A stretch of DNA of 64,000 nucleotides from Immersiella caudata (GCA_030512335.1 JAULSU010000001.1:1612001-1676000); one strand, 5' to 3'; shown: positions 11,075 to 24,300, counted from the stretch's first letter. Notes: generated from the sequence alone by a model not told the origin. Translations and numbers: made by a program.

Positions 11075-11740
11075 CTTGGGATGTGTGCGAATGCGAATGC
11101 TGGGAAATACGTTTTGAGATCCCGCCTCTGAGTATTCAGTGGCTTGAATACCTGCTGCTGGTAGACTGCGGTGTCGTTAATGAGCAGTAGATGGATGAGC
11201 TTGTGTTTGAATGAGCTGGAGCAGCAGAGTTGCGGCAGGTGAGTGAGTGATGAGTTTCGGGCTGACAGCTGGCAGGTTTCTGCCAGCTGGCCCCCCTAAA
11301 TGGCAAATACTCAAGACGAACACCAACACTAGACGAGATGTTTCTATATAGCGCCACGCCTTTAGATGGGATTCAAATAGCAAATAAAATGAAAATAAAT
11401 AAAACCCATCCCGTTTCTGCTGCTAGAAAAGGGGCCCAAGTAACAATGTCCTTTCAGCTCGTCCACCTTTCAACCTTATATTGAAACGAATGTGCCATTC
11501 GTACAACGATTCGCCGTGAATAATATCATATAGAATTCTCAAACGCTAAAAGTTCATTCTAAAAGTGCAATGACCCCCAGAATCCTTCGAACCTCTACTT
11601 GATTGCCCCTTGGGGACCACATCATAAGTCGCTTTACCTACGAACGTATATACCTATCATCTATCCCTCTTTCGAAGCTACTTCCACCTCCCATGCCCAC
11701 CATGAGCGTGTACTGAAGACCTTGGACTTTCTGCTCTAGG
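11075..11740. other. Spacer between cyclophilin H and nucleobase permease genes
   Basis: This 666-base spacer should contain the cyp3 promoter and the 3' UTR of the permease. No further gene, RNA or repeat was recognised. Confidence 0.5.
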
Positions 11741-13669
11741 TCAAAAGGACTCATCCTCCCTGGGCCATCTTATCTTCTCCAACATCCTCACACCGGCGAA
11801 TACAACTCCTCCCAACACGAACGCTAGCAGCACTGTGAGAGATAACCGTCAGCAAGGCCTCACGAAGGCAATCCATAGGCAACGCAATGTCTCAGGCGTG
11901 CTCGTGTCACGACCAAGACATCCAACGAAGCCACAGGAGATCACATTAGGAGATAAATGGCGGTAAGGGAAGACTCACTGCCAACATCTACGCCCCCCAA
12001 AGCCTTCGCTACAGGTCCTACCCAGAACACCGTCACCATGCCTAACACTGTTCCCAATATCGCGGCTACCGTTCCAGCTAATGCGGCCCAGCCCTTGGGC
12101 AGCCTCGTGTCGTCTTGATATTCGTCCGGTTTGTACCCCCGCTTCCCTCGACGAAAGAGATAATGCTCCCCGAACGAAATTGTCTGGTATACCGCAACCC
12201 AGTACCCGAAGATCACGAGGAAATTCCCTAGCCACGTAGCGAAGTGATCATAAGCGACAATTGCAAGGATGACATATACCACGGTTGTGACGATGGGCCA
12301 AATGTACCGGGAGATCCTCTCCGTGCGGCGACTGATGAGCTGAAGGGAAAATGAAACCGAATAGATGGGAGGCGAGTTGATGGTGACGATCGTGAGTGCG
12401 AATAAGACCAGGCAGACCTTTCCCCAACCGCCCAGTGGGACAAGGATGTGAGCGAGAACGGCACCAAATCCGCCGGTATCATAGGCACCTTTGAAATCTT
12501 CGTCGTATGCATATGGCGTCATAATCGCCAGCCCAAGAAGCTGCGAGAAGATGATGGGAACCGCAAGACTGAAGAAAGTCGTGTAGTAGATCGAACTCGT
12601 TGGACGGTCAGCCGGCTGGTAAACATAATAATCGGCCGCGCATAGACACCATCCAGACGTGGCGCCATAGATGGCAGTGGAAAACGAGAATATGGCGTTG
12701 GTTTCGCTCTGTCCGACAGCGAGTGGGAGAAGACTGTCGAACTTGTTGGAGCTCGCGAAGGCGCCAAGGAGTGTGAGGAAGGCCACAAAGCAAGGAATCG
12801 AAGCCCATGTTTCAAAAACCTGAAGAACTGTATGTCCGATCAATGCTACCACCAAAGATGCAACCGATACGATGAGAATGCTGGCCCACGAAGGAATGCT
12901 GGAGTTGAGTGCGTGGATAATTTGCGCAGCGACCAAAGCATTCAGAACCGTCCAACCGACTAGGGTGATTATGTTCAAGACGGCTGCGAACTTGCCGAAG
13001 TAGTAGCCAAAGTAGAACCGAGACAGGACCTATGAAGCCTGTCAGTTTTTATTGTCCGTTCCAACGTGTCTTCTCAGGCCTAGGAACAAGCCTCAGAATC
13101 CCAATCCCGTCAAATACTAACCATCTGGCGCAGCCCAAACCTCGCGCCGAGGGCAGAGAAGAGACAGACGGGCAGTATTCCGACAAGGTTGACAAGTATG
13201 ATAACGAGCGCCGCGTCCACAAAACCAAGCCCAAACGTCGGAATGGCTGCAGCTCCGATCGCCATTGTCGGAGCCGTGAGGTTCGCCGACAGCCACTGCA
13301 AAGCGGTCAAGAAACGTCCAATTTTTGTCCCATGGGGCTGCCCACCAGCATGGCAATCCGATACATGCCCTCCTGCTTCCTTTCGTCCTCGGGGACTCGC
13401 TCAATACCGATCTCCTCGACGCCGAGCTTGCTTTTGAGGTTGCGTAGCTTCGACTTGAAACCGCTGTCAATGGTATTCTTCTCACGGCTGTCGACTGCCT
13501 CGTCGACGACCACCCCGCTGGTGACGAGATTGTTACCGGAACCGGTCTCCGTTGTGAGGCTAGACTGGACTGACTTCTCAGTCACAGTCGGTGAGAGTTT
13601 GTCCATCTTCTTGGTTTGCGACATGGTGGTGGTCGAGTCCAGTGACGAACTACGCTGGGGAGCAGGCAT
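11741..13669 (-). CDS. NCS1-family nucleobase permease, Fcy (purine-cytosine permease) type
   Basis: Four exons on the minus strand: 13669-13346, 13295-13122, 13029-11979 and 11832-11741, total 546 residues. It has a long cytosolic N-terminus (about 105 residues) ending in the subfamily block GIERVPEDER, then about twelve hydrophobic helices. Diagnostic Fcy-type stretches are MLWLSANLTAPT (created by splicing exon 1 to 2), FGLGF, RFYFGYYFGK (start of exon 3) and FLVIFGYWVA. The 92-base last exon adds a final helix and a tail ending RWPREDESF; without it the protein would stop just after exon 3. Such proteins import adenine, guanine, hypoxanthine or cytosine with protons across the plasma membrane. 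The exact substrate cannot be read from sequence, and several Fcy paralogues exist in fungi, so no symbol is given. Confidence 0.88.
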
Positions 13670-14392
13670 GACGAAAGGGAAGCAATGGCGTCAAGGGAAT
13701 AAAAGGGTGGAAGTTTAGGTGGGGGCCGATTTCTCACTTATCTCGTGCGGTGTGCTCCTTCCGTCTGCGAGAGGTCGGGCAGAAAAAGACCCATCCGTCG
13801 CGGGTGGAAAGAGCGACCTGGACTTCTAAGACCCAGGATAGCAAACATTCGTCTAGTGACACACTGTGCTCTCATGTGGTGTGGCGATGGCACCCATCCA
13901 TTGCCATGATGTGCTTGTTGTGAGGCAGGAAAGATTATGTCTCTACCTGCGTGAGACCGCGCTGTCTGCCAGGTTGTTGGGATTCGCCGATATCGAGAGA
14001 AAGCACAACCTGAAATATGTGCTAAGGGAGGTAGATACAATTTAATATCTTCCAAGCAGTTGGCTCCTGCATTATCGCAGAATCAGGATGAACGGCATCG
14101 AACAGATGGTCCGCTATGCTGATCTGTCAAGCCCTACCGACGCTACTATTATCCTACACGAACTCACCACGTAGGACACAAAACGAACATGCTGCCTTCC
14201 AACGTTCGCTATTGGACGCACAAGGACAGCTATTTTGGGGGAGCACAGGCTACTCTTTGACAGAATGAGGATGCGATCGGGTCCAGAAGAGACGGTTTCG
14301 TCCCTGGAGGGCTGAACTCCAGGTCTCTCATTGGGGCTTCCACGACACACAGCGAAACATGGCATCCCGACTGCTGTGTGACGACGCCACAC
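13670..14392. other. Spacer between permease and dus3; nothing identified
   Basis: A 723-base spacer that should hold the permease promoter and dus3 3' UTR. Only short, unsupported frames are present. Confidence 0.5.
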
Positions 14393-16638
14393 TCAACCCT
14401 CGGCCTCTATTTCGTAACTGTTGGACTTATGCTTCGGCTCGAACTTGAACGCAGCCGGAGCCGGACCTAAGAACATTTCGCTGAATCACGTTAGTGGTCA
14501 ATGTGGGATGAACCTAACTACCATGAAAGGGGGCTTACCTGATCTTGATCCAGTCCTTGTAGTCCCTACTTGCAAGAAGCGTCTCCAAGTCGTTCCGTCC
14601 GCGGTATGCAGGTGGCCGCTCGTTGAGGCTGGGAGGTAGATACTCCAAAAGCCCAATTGGGATGTAGCGGTTGAAGAAACTCAGAAACTCAAGCAGGAAA
14701 CGCCGTGTGTAGTTCAGGCCGAGCTCATCTGAGCCCCAAGCCTCCATGCCGTACCGCGCGAATTTCTCAATGTACGTCAACCGTTCCGAGGCCGACCTGT
14801 CCAAGTATTGGCCCTTTTCAATCTCCTCAAAGATCCAGGGCTTGACTATCGCGCCCCGGCCAATCATGACAGTGTCAACCTTGGCATTGTCAACGTGGTC
14901 GAAGTAGTCCACGTGAGAGTAGCAATCGCCGTTGCCCAAGAAGTACATCTTGCCGCCATTCGGCAAGGTGTTCTCCTCCACCTCACGGATCGTGTCTGTC
15001 AGATCATTCTTGGTCGTGTTGTATTTCTTGATCAACGCGGCGCACTCGCCAATGTAGCTCCAGTCGGCAGCCCTGGTGTATCGTTGCTGTCGCGTCCTAC
15101 CGTGTAATGTCACGGCTGCGCAACCGGGAGCACCCTGCTGTTCGCGCATCTCTTCGCCACCGAGCGTAAGTCTCTCAATCAGCTTCTGCGCCGTGAGCTT
15201 GTGATCTGAAACCCCCATTCTGATCTTGGCAGTGATCGGTACTTCACTGGAGACCGCGTTCATACCGCGGATCATCCTCTCCAGCTTCGATGGGGTATCC
15301 AGCAGAGCAGACCCAGCGCCGGTTTTGAAAACTTGGTCGATAGGACATCCGCAATTGATATCAATCAGGCGCATATGAGGGAGAAAGCGAGTCAAAGTCT
15401 CGGCGGATTTGATGGCGATCCATGGTGCGTTGGCTGTAATTTGCACACCGAACCTCATGTCTTTCGAGTTGTCATACCCGGTTTCGACTGGACCGCTGGG
15501 GTTGAACCGAGGGGGCAAGATTTCACTCTCATGAGCTCTCATCAAAGTCCAGTCTTGCTTGTCACCTTGGAGGATGGGTAGTCCGTAGGCCATTTCTGAG
15601 TATGTAAGCTCGGCGCCCAGTTCGACACAGAGGCGGCGGAAAGGGAGGTTTCCTTGTGTCGTGAGTGGCGCCAAAGCTGGTGTCTCGCGACCAAAGTAGA
15701 TCTTCCTCTTCTCGGATGGCTTGAAAGGCGGCTCAACGTACTGGGCACGGTAATCCTTAGTTTCGTCAACATCGTCCTTATGCCTGTGATGATGGAACCG
15801 ATAGAGCTCAGTGTCTTTGGAAAGCCATGCCAAATACTGATCGGACTTCTCGAAGTTGACTCGCTTTCTGGAGAGGTCAATCTTGATGTTGGGGGGTACG
15901 TCGTTTACGACGCCATATCGCTTTTCCTCGGGCTTGTCCTCTGCCTCGTTACTTTCTGCCGATGCTAACTTGTCCGAATCGCTGACTAGAACGAGCTCCT
16001 TGCGGCCATCTTCATGCTCAATTTCCTTCATATGGCTGGACAGAAACAAGCATCGCCAACCGGATGGACATTTGCCAAACTTCTCCCAGACGGGACAGAC
16101 GCCACCGAAAACCTCGATGTCTTCTCGCCGGCCTTCCTTGAGATACTTGCGCAGGTCGTGAAGAGCATTGCAACGCTCTCCTTGCTTGCAAGGCCGAGGA
16201 GAGAACTCGGGTGTCCAGGCGATTGAGTTGCACAGCCGCATGGCATCCGACATGATACCGAAGGATCTTTCCTTGTTTTGACCCTGTTGCTTCTTGCGCT
16301 TTCCACCCTTGGGGCCTTTTTGCTGGGCGTCCCGAGGGTCAGGAGCGGCGGTCCTGCCTCCAGCTTCAGCCGCATCATCGTCGATGGTGGCTGGCTCGGG
16401 GACCCGCTGACCTGGCGCGGTGATGAGGTATCTGCGTCCATTGTCAGTCGATGAACACAACAGGTTCGACGAGACGGTATTACTCCTCTTTGATGATGGC
16501 GAGACCCTTCACTCTTGGCGGCTTTTGAGATTCACTCTCAGCTGCTGCGGGTGCAGGCGCATCGAACTTGACCCGCTTAGAGGCAGGCTCCTCTGCGAAG
16601 CCAGCATTGGGCCGCTCTCTGGTCTCTGGAATGCCCAT
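14393..16638 (-). CDS. dus3: tRNA-dihydrouridine(47) synthase Dus3
   Basis: Three exons on the minus strand: 16638-16484, 16431-14539 and 14480-14393, total 711 residues. Dus3 is an FMN enzyme that reduces uridine 47 in the variable loop of cytosolic tRNAs using NADPH. The N-terminal part has the Dus3-specific zinc-finger region (CCCH-like pairs, about residues 133-185: CKQGERC, then CPVWEKFGKCPSGWRC). The TIM-barrel synthase domain follows, with the catalytic cysteine near residue 414 in DINCGCPIDQV, TAKIRMG, VTLHGRTRQQRY, FLGNGDCYS and the FMN-phosphate loop VMIGRGAIVKPW. Exon 1 ends in the conserved RVKGLAIIKEE joined to YLITAPG; the last exon supplies SEMFLGPA and a tail ending YEIEAEG, both typical of Dus3. 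No key residue is missing. The start is the first Met of the conserved N-terminal exon. Confidence 0.94.
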
Positions 16639-18364
16639 TTTGACAATTCCAGGTTGTATTGCGTACCTGACGAAAAAGGCCAATGGTTCTCATCGAGGGC
16701 AGGAAGAGGTGGGATTTCAAAAGTGGGGCAGTTTTGAGACTTGGTGACCGTTGAGATCTTTGGCCCACAGCGGGGCACGACGCAGAACGCTCAAGTTTAT
16801 GCCTGGCTCGGCGAATGTTTGAAGATAGCTGAGGGCATGGAAATACGACCTGGGGCAACAAGGCCATATGTGTAAATAAGAGAATTAAAACAAAAACCGC
16901 AGCGGCATCGATTGGCCTACATGTATCATAAACCTTACATCGTCTTTCTTTTTATCTTCTTCGAGCGCGAGAAGGTGGGCTCTCACATGGTTCCAAAGCT
17001 TGCCAACGCTCTCCGTGTGAACTTTGATTTCTGACCCCGCCACACGGAGCAGATCACCCAGACAGGAGCCCTGTGACGAACTGGAAAGGCGTTGTCGGGA
17101 TGTAAAGAGGCATTCATAGGATTTTATACCCATACCCTCTACACGGAAAAGCAAGGCCTACTGAGAATGTAAAGGAAAGGGCTACTTCGATCGAGCGGGT
17201 AGGTAAGAATATCAAACCCATTTCTCTCACCGCGCTGGGCGGAAGCTTCCATCAGGAGAACCTTTGCTTTTTACCGGTCCCTTCATTACTCTACGTCGAA
17301 CAGCGGCTGATCTAAGCGCTGACGCTGTATGCCGTCGAGTTTCGCGTATAAGCGCCGATTGCCGAGAGCTGCTACTCGGACAGCAACCTCCAACTTGGGT
17401 TATCTTTCCTCTCAATCTGCTACCAAGGTGGGCCAACTGTGTCGCCAGGCCGCCCGAATCTGAACAGATTGCACGAGCGAGGAAATTGAAGGGAGCGCGT
17501 GACCGAGGGTACCGACTTCCGGGATACGACCAGCCATGCAGCGTTGGAGTGGGCTTTCCAGCAGATCAGACGCCGGGGACGCCGTGGCTTTCCAGGTTGC
17601 GCTCAGGCGATCATCAGCTGTTTCAACAGCGTCGTAGGAGAGCATCCTGAAAGAGCCTGGACAGGAATGGGGCAGGCTGATCCACATTTTGCCTCCAGAA
17701 TGGTGTTGAGGCGCGGAGAATCGCAGCTGTTGAGCTGTCAACTGAAGTGGTCATTTCCATTCCATCCCGTCTGCTATGCAGTTTGGTCCAATATTCCCCC
17801 TCGAACCCGCAGGCAGCGGAGTGCCAAGGCTGGGGGCAGCGGATTTTGGTCAGCAGGCGGTTTCTTGACAGAACCCAAGATTTTGTCGAATGTGAATGTG
17901 GGAATCCTCTAGGATGATGCTACCGCTGTGAGAGGAGCTCGGATTCTGGAGGCTTTGGAGGGAGGTCTATTTTGGAGGTTTTTGGTGGGTACTGTGCGGT
18001 CGACGGGATGATGTTGGGTGGGGGGAAGGGGTGCCGCGCCGCAAAAACATTGGAGGAGGGCTGCTGGCGTGTTGCAGGTTCTTGGAGTAGCCGCAAAAGT
18101 CAGGCCTGCCATCTGCTGGATCGAAGGTTTCCCCCAAACACGGCTTGCCCTGGCAAGCAACATCCTTCCATATCCGTTCCTTTTCTTCTCTTTTGGTTTT
18201 CAGCCCGTTTCCTATTCGCATTTCGATTCCATCCGATCCTGTCGCCCTCCAATTTCCCCCTGCACCCCTTTTCTTGACCGCTGGGCCACGGAATTGAGCT
18301 TTTGGCGTTTTCCCCTCCCACCTCGCTCTTGTTGACGTCTGAGACATGATCATACAGCCCCACG
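16639..18364. other. Divergent promoter region dus3 / kelch gene
   Basis: This 1.7 kb region separates two head-to-head genes, so it should carry both promoters and leaders. Small frames on either strand (for example 17499-17912 + and 17967-18632 -) have no recognisable content. No tRNA or repeat was found. Confidence 0.5.
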
Positions 18365-20071
18365 ATGGCTGACCAAGCCAACGCCAGAGGAGGAGGTCCA
18401 GGAATATCGGGGCGAGAGCGGGCACCGTCGTCGCCGTCAAAGTCAAAGGTTGTGCGCTCGCAGCGGATAGCCCCTTCGACCCAATCGCCCGTCGACACGC
18501 GGTCTTCGGCAGATCAATTTGACGAAGCCGGCGAAGCCCTGGACCGCGCCCCTCCGATACCGCGATCGCATACCCCGGGCCACCTCTCCAGCAAGTCCCA
18601 AGACCGCCGGCGCAAACCCTCTGAGCTCTCAATCCGTCAACGTTCGCAATCCTCGGCCGCGGTGGGCTCCGCGCCCGCCTCCGCTGCGCTGTCAGCCTCC
18701 CAGCTGTCGGCTTCGCAGGCCTCCTTCGCTACGACCAACTCCAAGACCCCCACACCTACCTCAGCACGGCACGCCAGCAACACTGCCGAAAATGGGGACC
18801 TATCCATGAGCGGGCTCATCACACGAGAGCGGCAAGACTCTTCGGCGGGCAGCGGCAAGGAAACAGGAAGCGGGAGTAATAGCGCAGCGCGACGGCCAAC
18901 CGCACTGCGGTCCACATCGGCCATAGCCCCACGGCCCGGCACCGCCGCTCCTACTGTGGCCCGTGTGGGCACCGGTCGTGGCGCCCCAGCCCGCGGGGCA
19001 GCAGTCCACACGGCGTTCCCTCCACTCGCCGACCCTCGAACAGCACCAGATGTCCTAGCCGCTCCCTCCTCGGGTATGTACTGGAGCCGAGCCCCAGTCT
19101 CGGGGTCGGCGCATACAGCGTTGCGTGCGCACACGACAACACTAGTCGGCTCCAACGTCTTTGTGTTCGGCGGATGCGACTCGCGTGCCTGCTTCAACGA
19201 GCTTTACGTTCTGGACGCCGACTCTTTCTATTGGTCAACACCGCACGTCGTGGGCGATGTCCCGGTTCCCCTTCGCGCCATGACGTGCACGGCGGTTGGC
19301 AAAAAGCTGGTTATATTCGGTGGTGGCGACGGGCCCGCATACTACAACGACGTCTACGTGCTGGACACGGTCAACTTCCGCTGGTCACGGCCGCGAATAT
19401 TAGGCGACAGGGCGCCGTCTAAGCGACGCGCACATACGGCCTGCTTATATAAAAACGGGATCTACGTGTTTGGCGGCGGCGACGGCGTGCGGGCCCTCAA
19501 CGATATCTGGAGGCTCGACGTTAGCGACATAAACAAGATGTCTTGGAAGCTAATCTCCGGGCCTTCTTCCACCGATCGATCGCCGGCCACAGCTACTAGT
19601 GGCGGAAAAGATCTCGTGCCAAAGGCACGCGGATATCACACAGCTAACATGGTCGGCAGCAAGCTGATCATCTACGGCGGCTCCGACGGTGGCGAGTGCT
19701 TCAACGACGTATGGGTGTACGACGTCGAAGCCTACGTATGGAAGGCAGTCGGCATACCTGTCACGTTCCGGCGTCTCTCTCACACGGCGACCATCGTTGG
19801 CTCGTACCTATTTGTGGTGGGTGGCCACGATGGCAACGAATACTCCAACGATGTCTTGCTTCTCAACCTGGTTACAATGTCCTGGGACAAGCGCAAGGTC
19901 TACGGCCTCCCCCCGAGCGGGCGCGGATATCACGGCGCCGTGTTGTACGATAGCCGACTATTGATGATTGGTGGTTTTGATGGGAGCGAGGTGTTTGGGG
20001 ACGTCTGGGTGTTGGAGCTGGCCGTGCATTCGTACTACTCGCAAATCAGCCATTTCACGATTGAAGTTTAA
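18365..20071 (+). CDS. Kelch-repeat beta-propeller protein
   Basis: Intronless, 568 residues. Residues 1-235 are low-complexity, rich in Ser, Ala and Pro, and presumably disordered. From about residue 245 to the end there are six kelch blades, each with a hydrophobic strand, a double glycine and a conserved Trp or its substitute: VFVFGGCDS, LVIFGGGDG, IYVFGGGDG, LIIYGGSDG, LFVVGGHDG and LLMIGGFDG. Asp-Val/Leu turn motifs (FNELYVLD, YNDVYVLD, FNDVWVYD) accompany them. Six to seven blades normally close a propeller used for protein binding. There is no coiled coil after the propeller, so it is not the cell-end marker TeaA/Tea1. It also lacks a signal peptide and the galactose-oxidase copper residues. 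The function is unknown; an adaptor role is the family default, not shown here. Confidence 0.85.
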   Translation: MADQANARGGGPGISGRERAPSSPSKSKVVRSQRIAPSTQSPVDTRSSADQFDEAGEALDRAPPIPRSHTPGHLSSKSQDRRRKPSELSIRQRSQSSAAVGSAPASAALSASQLSASQASFATTNSKTPTPTSARHASNTAENGDLSMSGLITRERQDSSAGSGKETGSGSNSAARRPTALRSTSAIAPRPGTAAPTVARVGTGRGAPARGAAVHTAFPPLADPRTAPDVLAAPSSGMYWSRAPVSGSAHTALRAHTTTLVGSNVFVFGGCDSRACFNELYVLDADSFYWSTPHVVGDVPVPLRAMTCTAVGKKLVIFGGGDGPAYYNDVYVLDTVNFRWSRPRILGDRAPSKRRAHTACLYKNGIYVFGGGDGVRALNDIWRLDVSDINKMSWKLISGPSSTDRSPATATSGGKDLVPKARGYHTANMVGSKLIIYGGSDGGECFNDVWVYDVEAYVWKAVGIPVTFRRLSHTATIVGSYLFVVGGHDGNEYSNDVLLLNLVTMSWDKRKVYGLPPSGRGYHGAVLYDSRLLMIGGFDGSEVFGDVWVLELAVHSYYSQISHFTIEV

Positions 20072-20590
20072 GATATGGCGGAGAGGCGTTATTTGACGAA
20101 AGTCACCACGCCCCCCCTCACGACTCTATGGTACAGGGAAGAGATTCAGGGCTGGGGATCCAAGCATATTTGCCCCCGCACTGGCGAGAAATTGGCGTAT
20201 GTTGGAGGTTTCAATACTAAAAGGACGAAGGCGGGGCGATAGGGATTTGGGGAGTGATGTGAGGATGTGCTTTCTGATATACAGGTTATGCTGTTATGTT
20301 CTAAGCATCCATGAGTTATGACGCTCGATAATACGAAAGGAATCAATTGATATTATGTAGTCTCGCCTGCGTTTCTGTGACTGATCGGCCGATGAACGAT
20401 ACAACACGCCTGCCTACAAGTTACTCGTGCAACGAGACCTATTGCTTGACCCCGCCTTTACGCCGTTCAATGCTATTACTTTTTCTAGAACCCGAACCCC
20501 AATGCATAAACCAAAAAAAGAAATCCGCCATTGACCTGAGTAGAGAGCAGCGTACTCGAGCTTGACCGCCAGCAGGAAATTGGTAGGAAG
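20072..20590. other. Convergent 3' spacer kelch / rcf2
   Basis: A 519-base tail-to-tail spacer. It probably holds both 3' UTRs; nothing else seen. Confidence 0.5.
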
Positions 20591-21382
20591 TTAGGATGCG
20601 GGAGCCGCAGTCTGCTTCTTCTTAGCCTCGAGAACAGCAGCGCGGCTCTGCTTCTGCTCCTCTAACCGCCTCTCCTCGGCCTCAACCATGTCTGCGAGAC
20701 GATCAGCATCATTCTTCACCAATTACAGGAGACGCCATGACTTACCCTTCCACAGGTTCTGGCCCTCGTAATCCTCCTTCTCAATCTTCATCTCGATCAA
20801 GTGCCTATGTGTGGGATCGTTCGGATCGACTACCATCACCGTCTCCCACCGACCCTTTCCGCTCTTGGCATCCGCCGTCTCGAGTGCCGCCGTGGCGATC
20901 AACACCGCCAGCGTCAGGCCCTGCGCGTACACACGCGCCTGTACGAGCTTCTGACTGGTACTCAAATACTTATTCTTGCCCACCATGGCAAGCGCCAAAC
21001 CCATCGCCGCAATCCACGACGTGAAGACGATGCTGTAGCGGTTCTGACGCCCCCAGTCAAGGAGCTTCTTGTTGGTCGTATCGCTGCGACGCAGCTCCTC
21101 CGTTGCGCGTTGCGATGCGTCCTTGTACATGTTCATGGGGTCGCGCGCGCGCTGGAACTTGACGCTGTAGTTCTCGGCCGTGACGATGGCGCCAAAGGTG
21201 CCGACCGAGGTGACGAGGAAGGAGCGGAAGGGGAGGGTGAGGGAGCGGACGACGGGGTAGCGACGGGATGCGCCGATGACGCCGAGGAGGCCGGCGGCAA
21301 GGCCGATGGAACCGCCGACGAGACCGCCCTTGACGACCACGCGGTAGTGGGCATCCTCTTCTTCTTTGCTGATGATCTTCAT
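20591..21382 (-). CDS. rcf2: Respiratory supercomplex factor 2 (HIG1-domain mitochondrial protein)
   Basis: Two exons on the minus strand: 21382-20746 and 20691-20591 (54-nt intron), total 245 residues. The start MKIISKEEEDAHYRVVVKGG is the usual fungal Rcf2 opening. Two N-terminal hydrophobic segments (about 18-35 and 47-65) precede a HIG1 domain at about 100-190 with GRQNRYSIVF, a glycine-rich membrane helix and QKLVQARVYAQG, which is close to the HIG1 QRRQ motif. Exon 2 adds a charged helix, MVEAEERRLEEQK, and a Lys/Ala-rich end. Rcf2 sits in the inner mitochondrial membrane and supports complex III-IV supercomplex formation and cytochrome oxidase activity. The length is close to the yeast protein (224 residues). 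Confidence 0.92.
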
Positions 21383-24300
21383 GATTGCGGCTGCTGGGTT
21401 GTAGTGCTGGCTGCTCTCTGCCCTAGGGTGGCTTGGCTTTCTTTTGCAAGGCTCGGATTCACTTCGAACGGTAGTTTATAGGAGGTGGTTGTGTCGCGTT
21501 GTCAGCAAGGTTGTCTGAGGCCGGACTGGCGGACGATAATTATCGTATGACTGGAACCTCTTCGGGAGGTGGGGCGTTCCGGCCGGTCGCGGTCGCGATT
21601 TCAGAAAAAGGCGGGGTCGGAGCTCTGTCGTTTGATGGTATCACAGGGAGAAGAATAGTATGAGGAATTTCTTGGAGGTGGACGATGTGGTTTTATGACG
21701 GTGTCGCCTTGTCAGTTGATTCCGGTTTCTTTTCTGCGATGCGCCTGAGGAAATACGTCAAAATCAAAAATGCATGATGCAACGGGAATACGACAAGGCT
21801 GTGCGAGCCAATCCCGAGACTTTCCCGCTCACTAATCGACAGCATGAAAGCGTGCTTGCTGATTGGCCGGAACTCCTGAGCGAGGAGCTTCGGCCGCAGC
21901 CGAACAGCTGACAGGTCCCCTATTCTCGCCGTTCGCTTGGATTTCGGCAACGGTTTTAACGGTCAAAACAGCAGATGTGTGACATAGGTTTTCAAGTGGC
22001 AGCTCTGTCAGCGCGTTTGTCAATTCCAGCCGCCTCACACCACCAGCGGAGCACGATCCGAGCCTCAGCGGGTCCCCTCTGTTCCGATCCGACCCTCATC
22101 TCTTCCGACCAGCCAACGCGGAGGCGGAGAACGCAGATCAACAACGCTTTTTGATCCATGATCCGCGCGGATTAATTTGTTGACCCGAAAAGAAGACAAC
22201 ATCATTGACGTTCAAATACCGCTCTCAACCAAATAGGGTTTTTTTTTTTTTTTTTTTTTTTTTTGGGTCTCCAGCAACTACCCTATCTCGGCTGCCCTCA
22301 CCGTACCTAGCTCGTAGCAACCGTTCGACCTCGCAGGAACGTCCAAGGGTCTGGTTGTGGAACGGAGCTTTCGATTCGCGCCCAGACTCGAACATGTTGT
22401 TTGTCACCCAGGCATCCCGCTAAATTTCTGTGACAAATGGATTGAACGCCAACCCACCAGGGGAAAGGCGTCGAGTCTCGACGGGCGCTTTGTGGGGTTG
22501 GGAAGCTGGCGATTCAGTTACTTGTCTTGTCACGGCCCAATAGCCCAACAAGTCGCTCGGCGCAAAGCGGCATTTGCGGGTGTTTGAATGGGCATTGGCT
22601 TGACATACGTGGGGTTCAACAAGTCTCCATTTGATGGAGCCAACTCGGGCTGCTCTCACCGCCTGCGACTCTGCTCTGGCGGTGGCTTCGCTTGAAACTG
22701 GCCAGAACGCTTCTGGAAGGCTGGGCCGCATTGATGCTTCCAATTCAAGGATCCATTTCAGCCACCCAGGGCCACCCGTCTTCCCGGGATTAGCTCCGAC
22801 AGGGTCTATGGAACTCCTCCAGCACCGACTCGAAAACCATTAGAATACAACTCAACCAGCCAATATTGCAGCGCTGCTGTGACATCGTCGGAGGCGGCAA
22901 AAACACATTAGAGCCGCGCGATATTGCGGTGTTATTCTCGCTAGCAGAGATGTCTCTCATCACAATTGTAAGCCTTCAACAGCCCTCACCCAATCCACTT
23001 GGTTCCAAGGACCCGCTTCTTGAGTAGGAGAACGGTAATTCATTTCTCCACGTGAGAATTCGGGTCATCCCTAAAGAGGGTAATGAGGTTCGTTCCGCTG
23101 TGGTTCTCGATGGAGGCATTTTGTCCCAACTCCACAGAAAGCTTGACTTGTCGACACATCGCTTCCGTTCGGTTTCCACCAGTGGGTAAACTGGTGTTAA
23201 CCTTGGCCCCATTCACAAACGCAGTGGCTGGCAGTAAGGAAGCATGGTGCGGCCTGAAATGTCGACATCTATGAGCCAAGACCCCGAAACAAGTTGCACA
23301 TGCTAGCCCGCCGTTGATGGATTCCTAGAAGACGGCGTGGACGGCACTTGTTTGTCAAAAGAGACCAAGAAGTGCGGGCCCGAGATTTGGTTGATAAGCA
23401 GATAAACGTGCCAGGGCATATGCATCATGCCGTTCTGCGTTGTAGAGTAGACGTCAGGACCATGGCCAAGATGCATGCAGATGGCCTAGAAAACCTCCGC
23501 GAGATGCTGATGGCACCTCGCAGCACAGAAGTGGGCTCGTTCGGCAGGCAAACGATTATCTTGCATATTGAGGTTGCAGCCCCGTGTCAACGAGGTTGAA
23601 ACGTGTCTGCTAGGATCACGTTCTGCGAAGATCATTGCTGGGCTTGACCGAACCTGGAAATCCGTCCCATTGAGCCGAAGCATGGAGCCGGTCATTCAGT
23701 CTCGAAATCCCATGGCAACCAACCTCCTGGCCAACTCCCGTCTGGAACTACCCTGGAGATCCTCGTGTCGCGTCGAGGACAGGGACGTCACACAACAGGA
23801 TGATCTGCGAACCGTCACTAGCACCCATGTGCCCCCAAACTCCACAGGTCAGTTCTGAGGACAGAAGAAGGTCTGTGGTTTGCAAAGCCCGCCAGCGCAA
23901 ACCGAGGGCTGATATCCTGAGGCAGACAGTTCATGTCTGGTTTCAGAGCGGAAGAAGCGCCTGGGGAGTATCGCGCCCTTGCGCATGCCGTTATTTGACT
24001 TGCAGCGACCGCGGAATGCAAGGCGAACCCACAGATGGATGTGGAGCAAAAGCCGAGGTCCTAACATGCGAGAAGCGCCACTTATTACAGGGCCCCCTAG
24101 CGTTGCGCCGCTGGCTCAACTGCGTCGATGTGAAGGCGGGATGTCGGTTCTAGGGGGAGCCGGAACACAGTGCGGAACGGCTGCGCATTTTGTATAGTCT
24201 GGCTGGCTGCTGAAGCGGGCGCGATGCGATTCCAATGGGCCAGAAGGACGGGGCGCAAAGGATTGGGATTGGATGCCATAAACAGCGGGGGATGGCGAGG

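Noticed and set aside
18365..20071. Identification of the kelch protein as TeaA/Tea1
   Set aside because: The protein ends right after the propeller; the long coiled coil of TeaA/Tea1 is missing and the propeller is C-terminal, not N-terminal.
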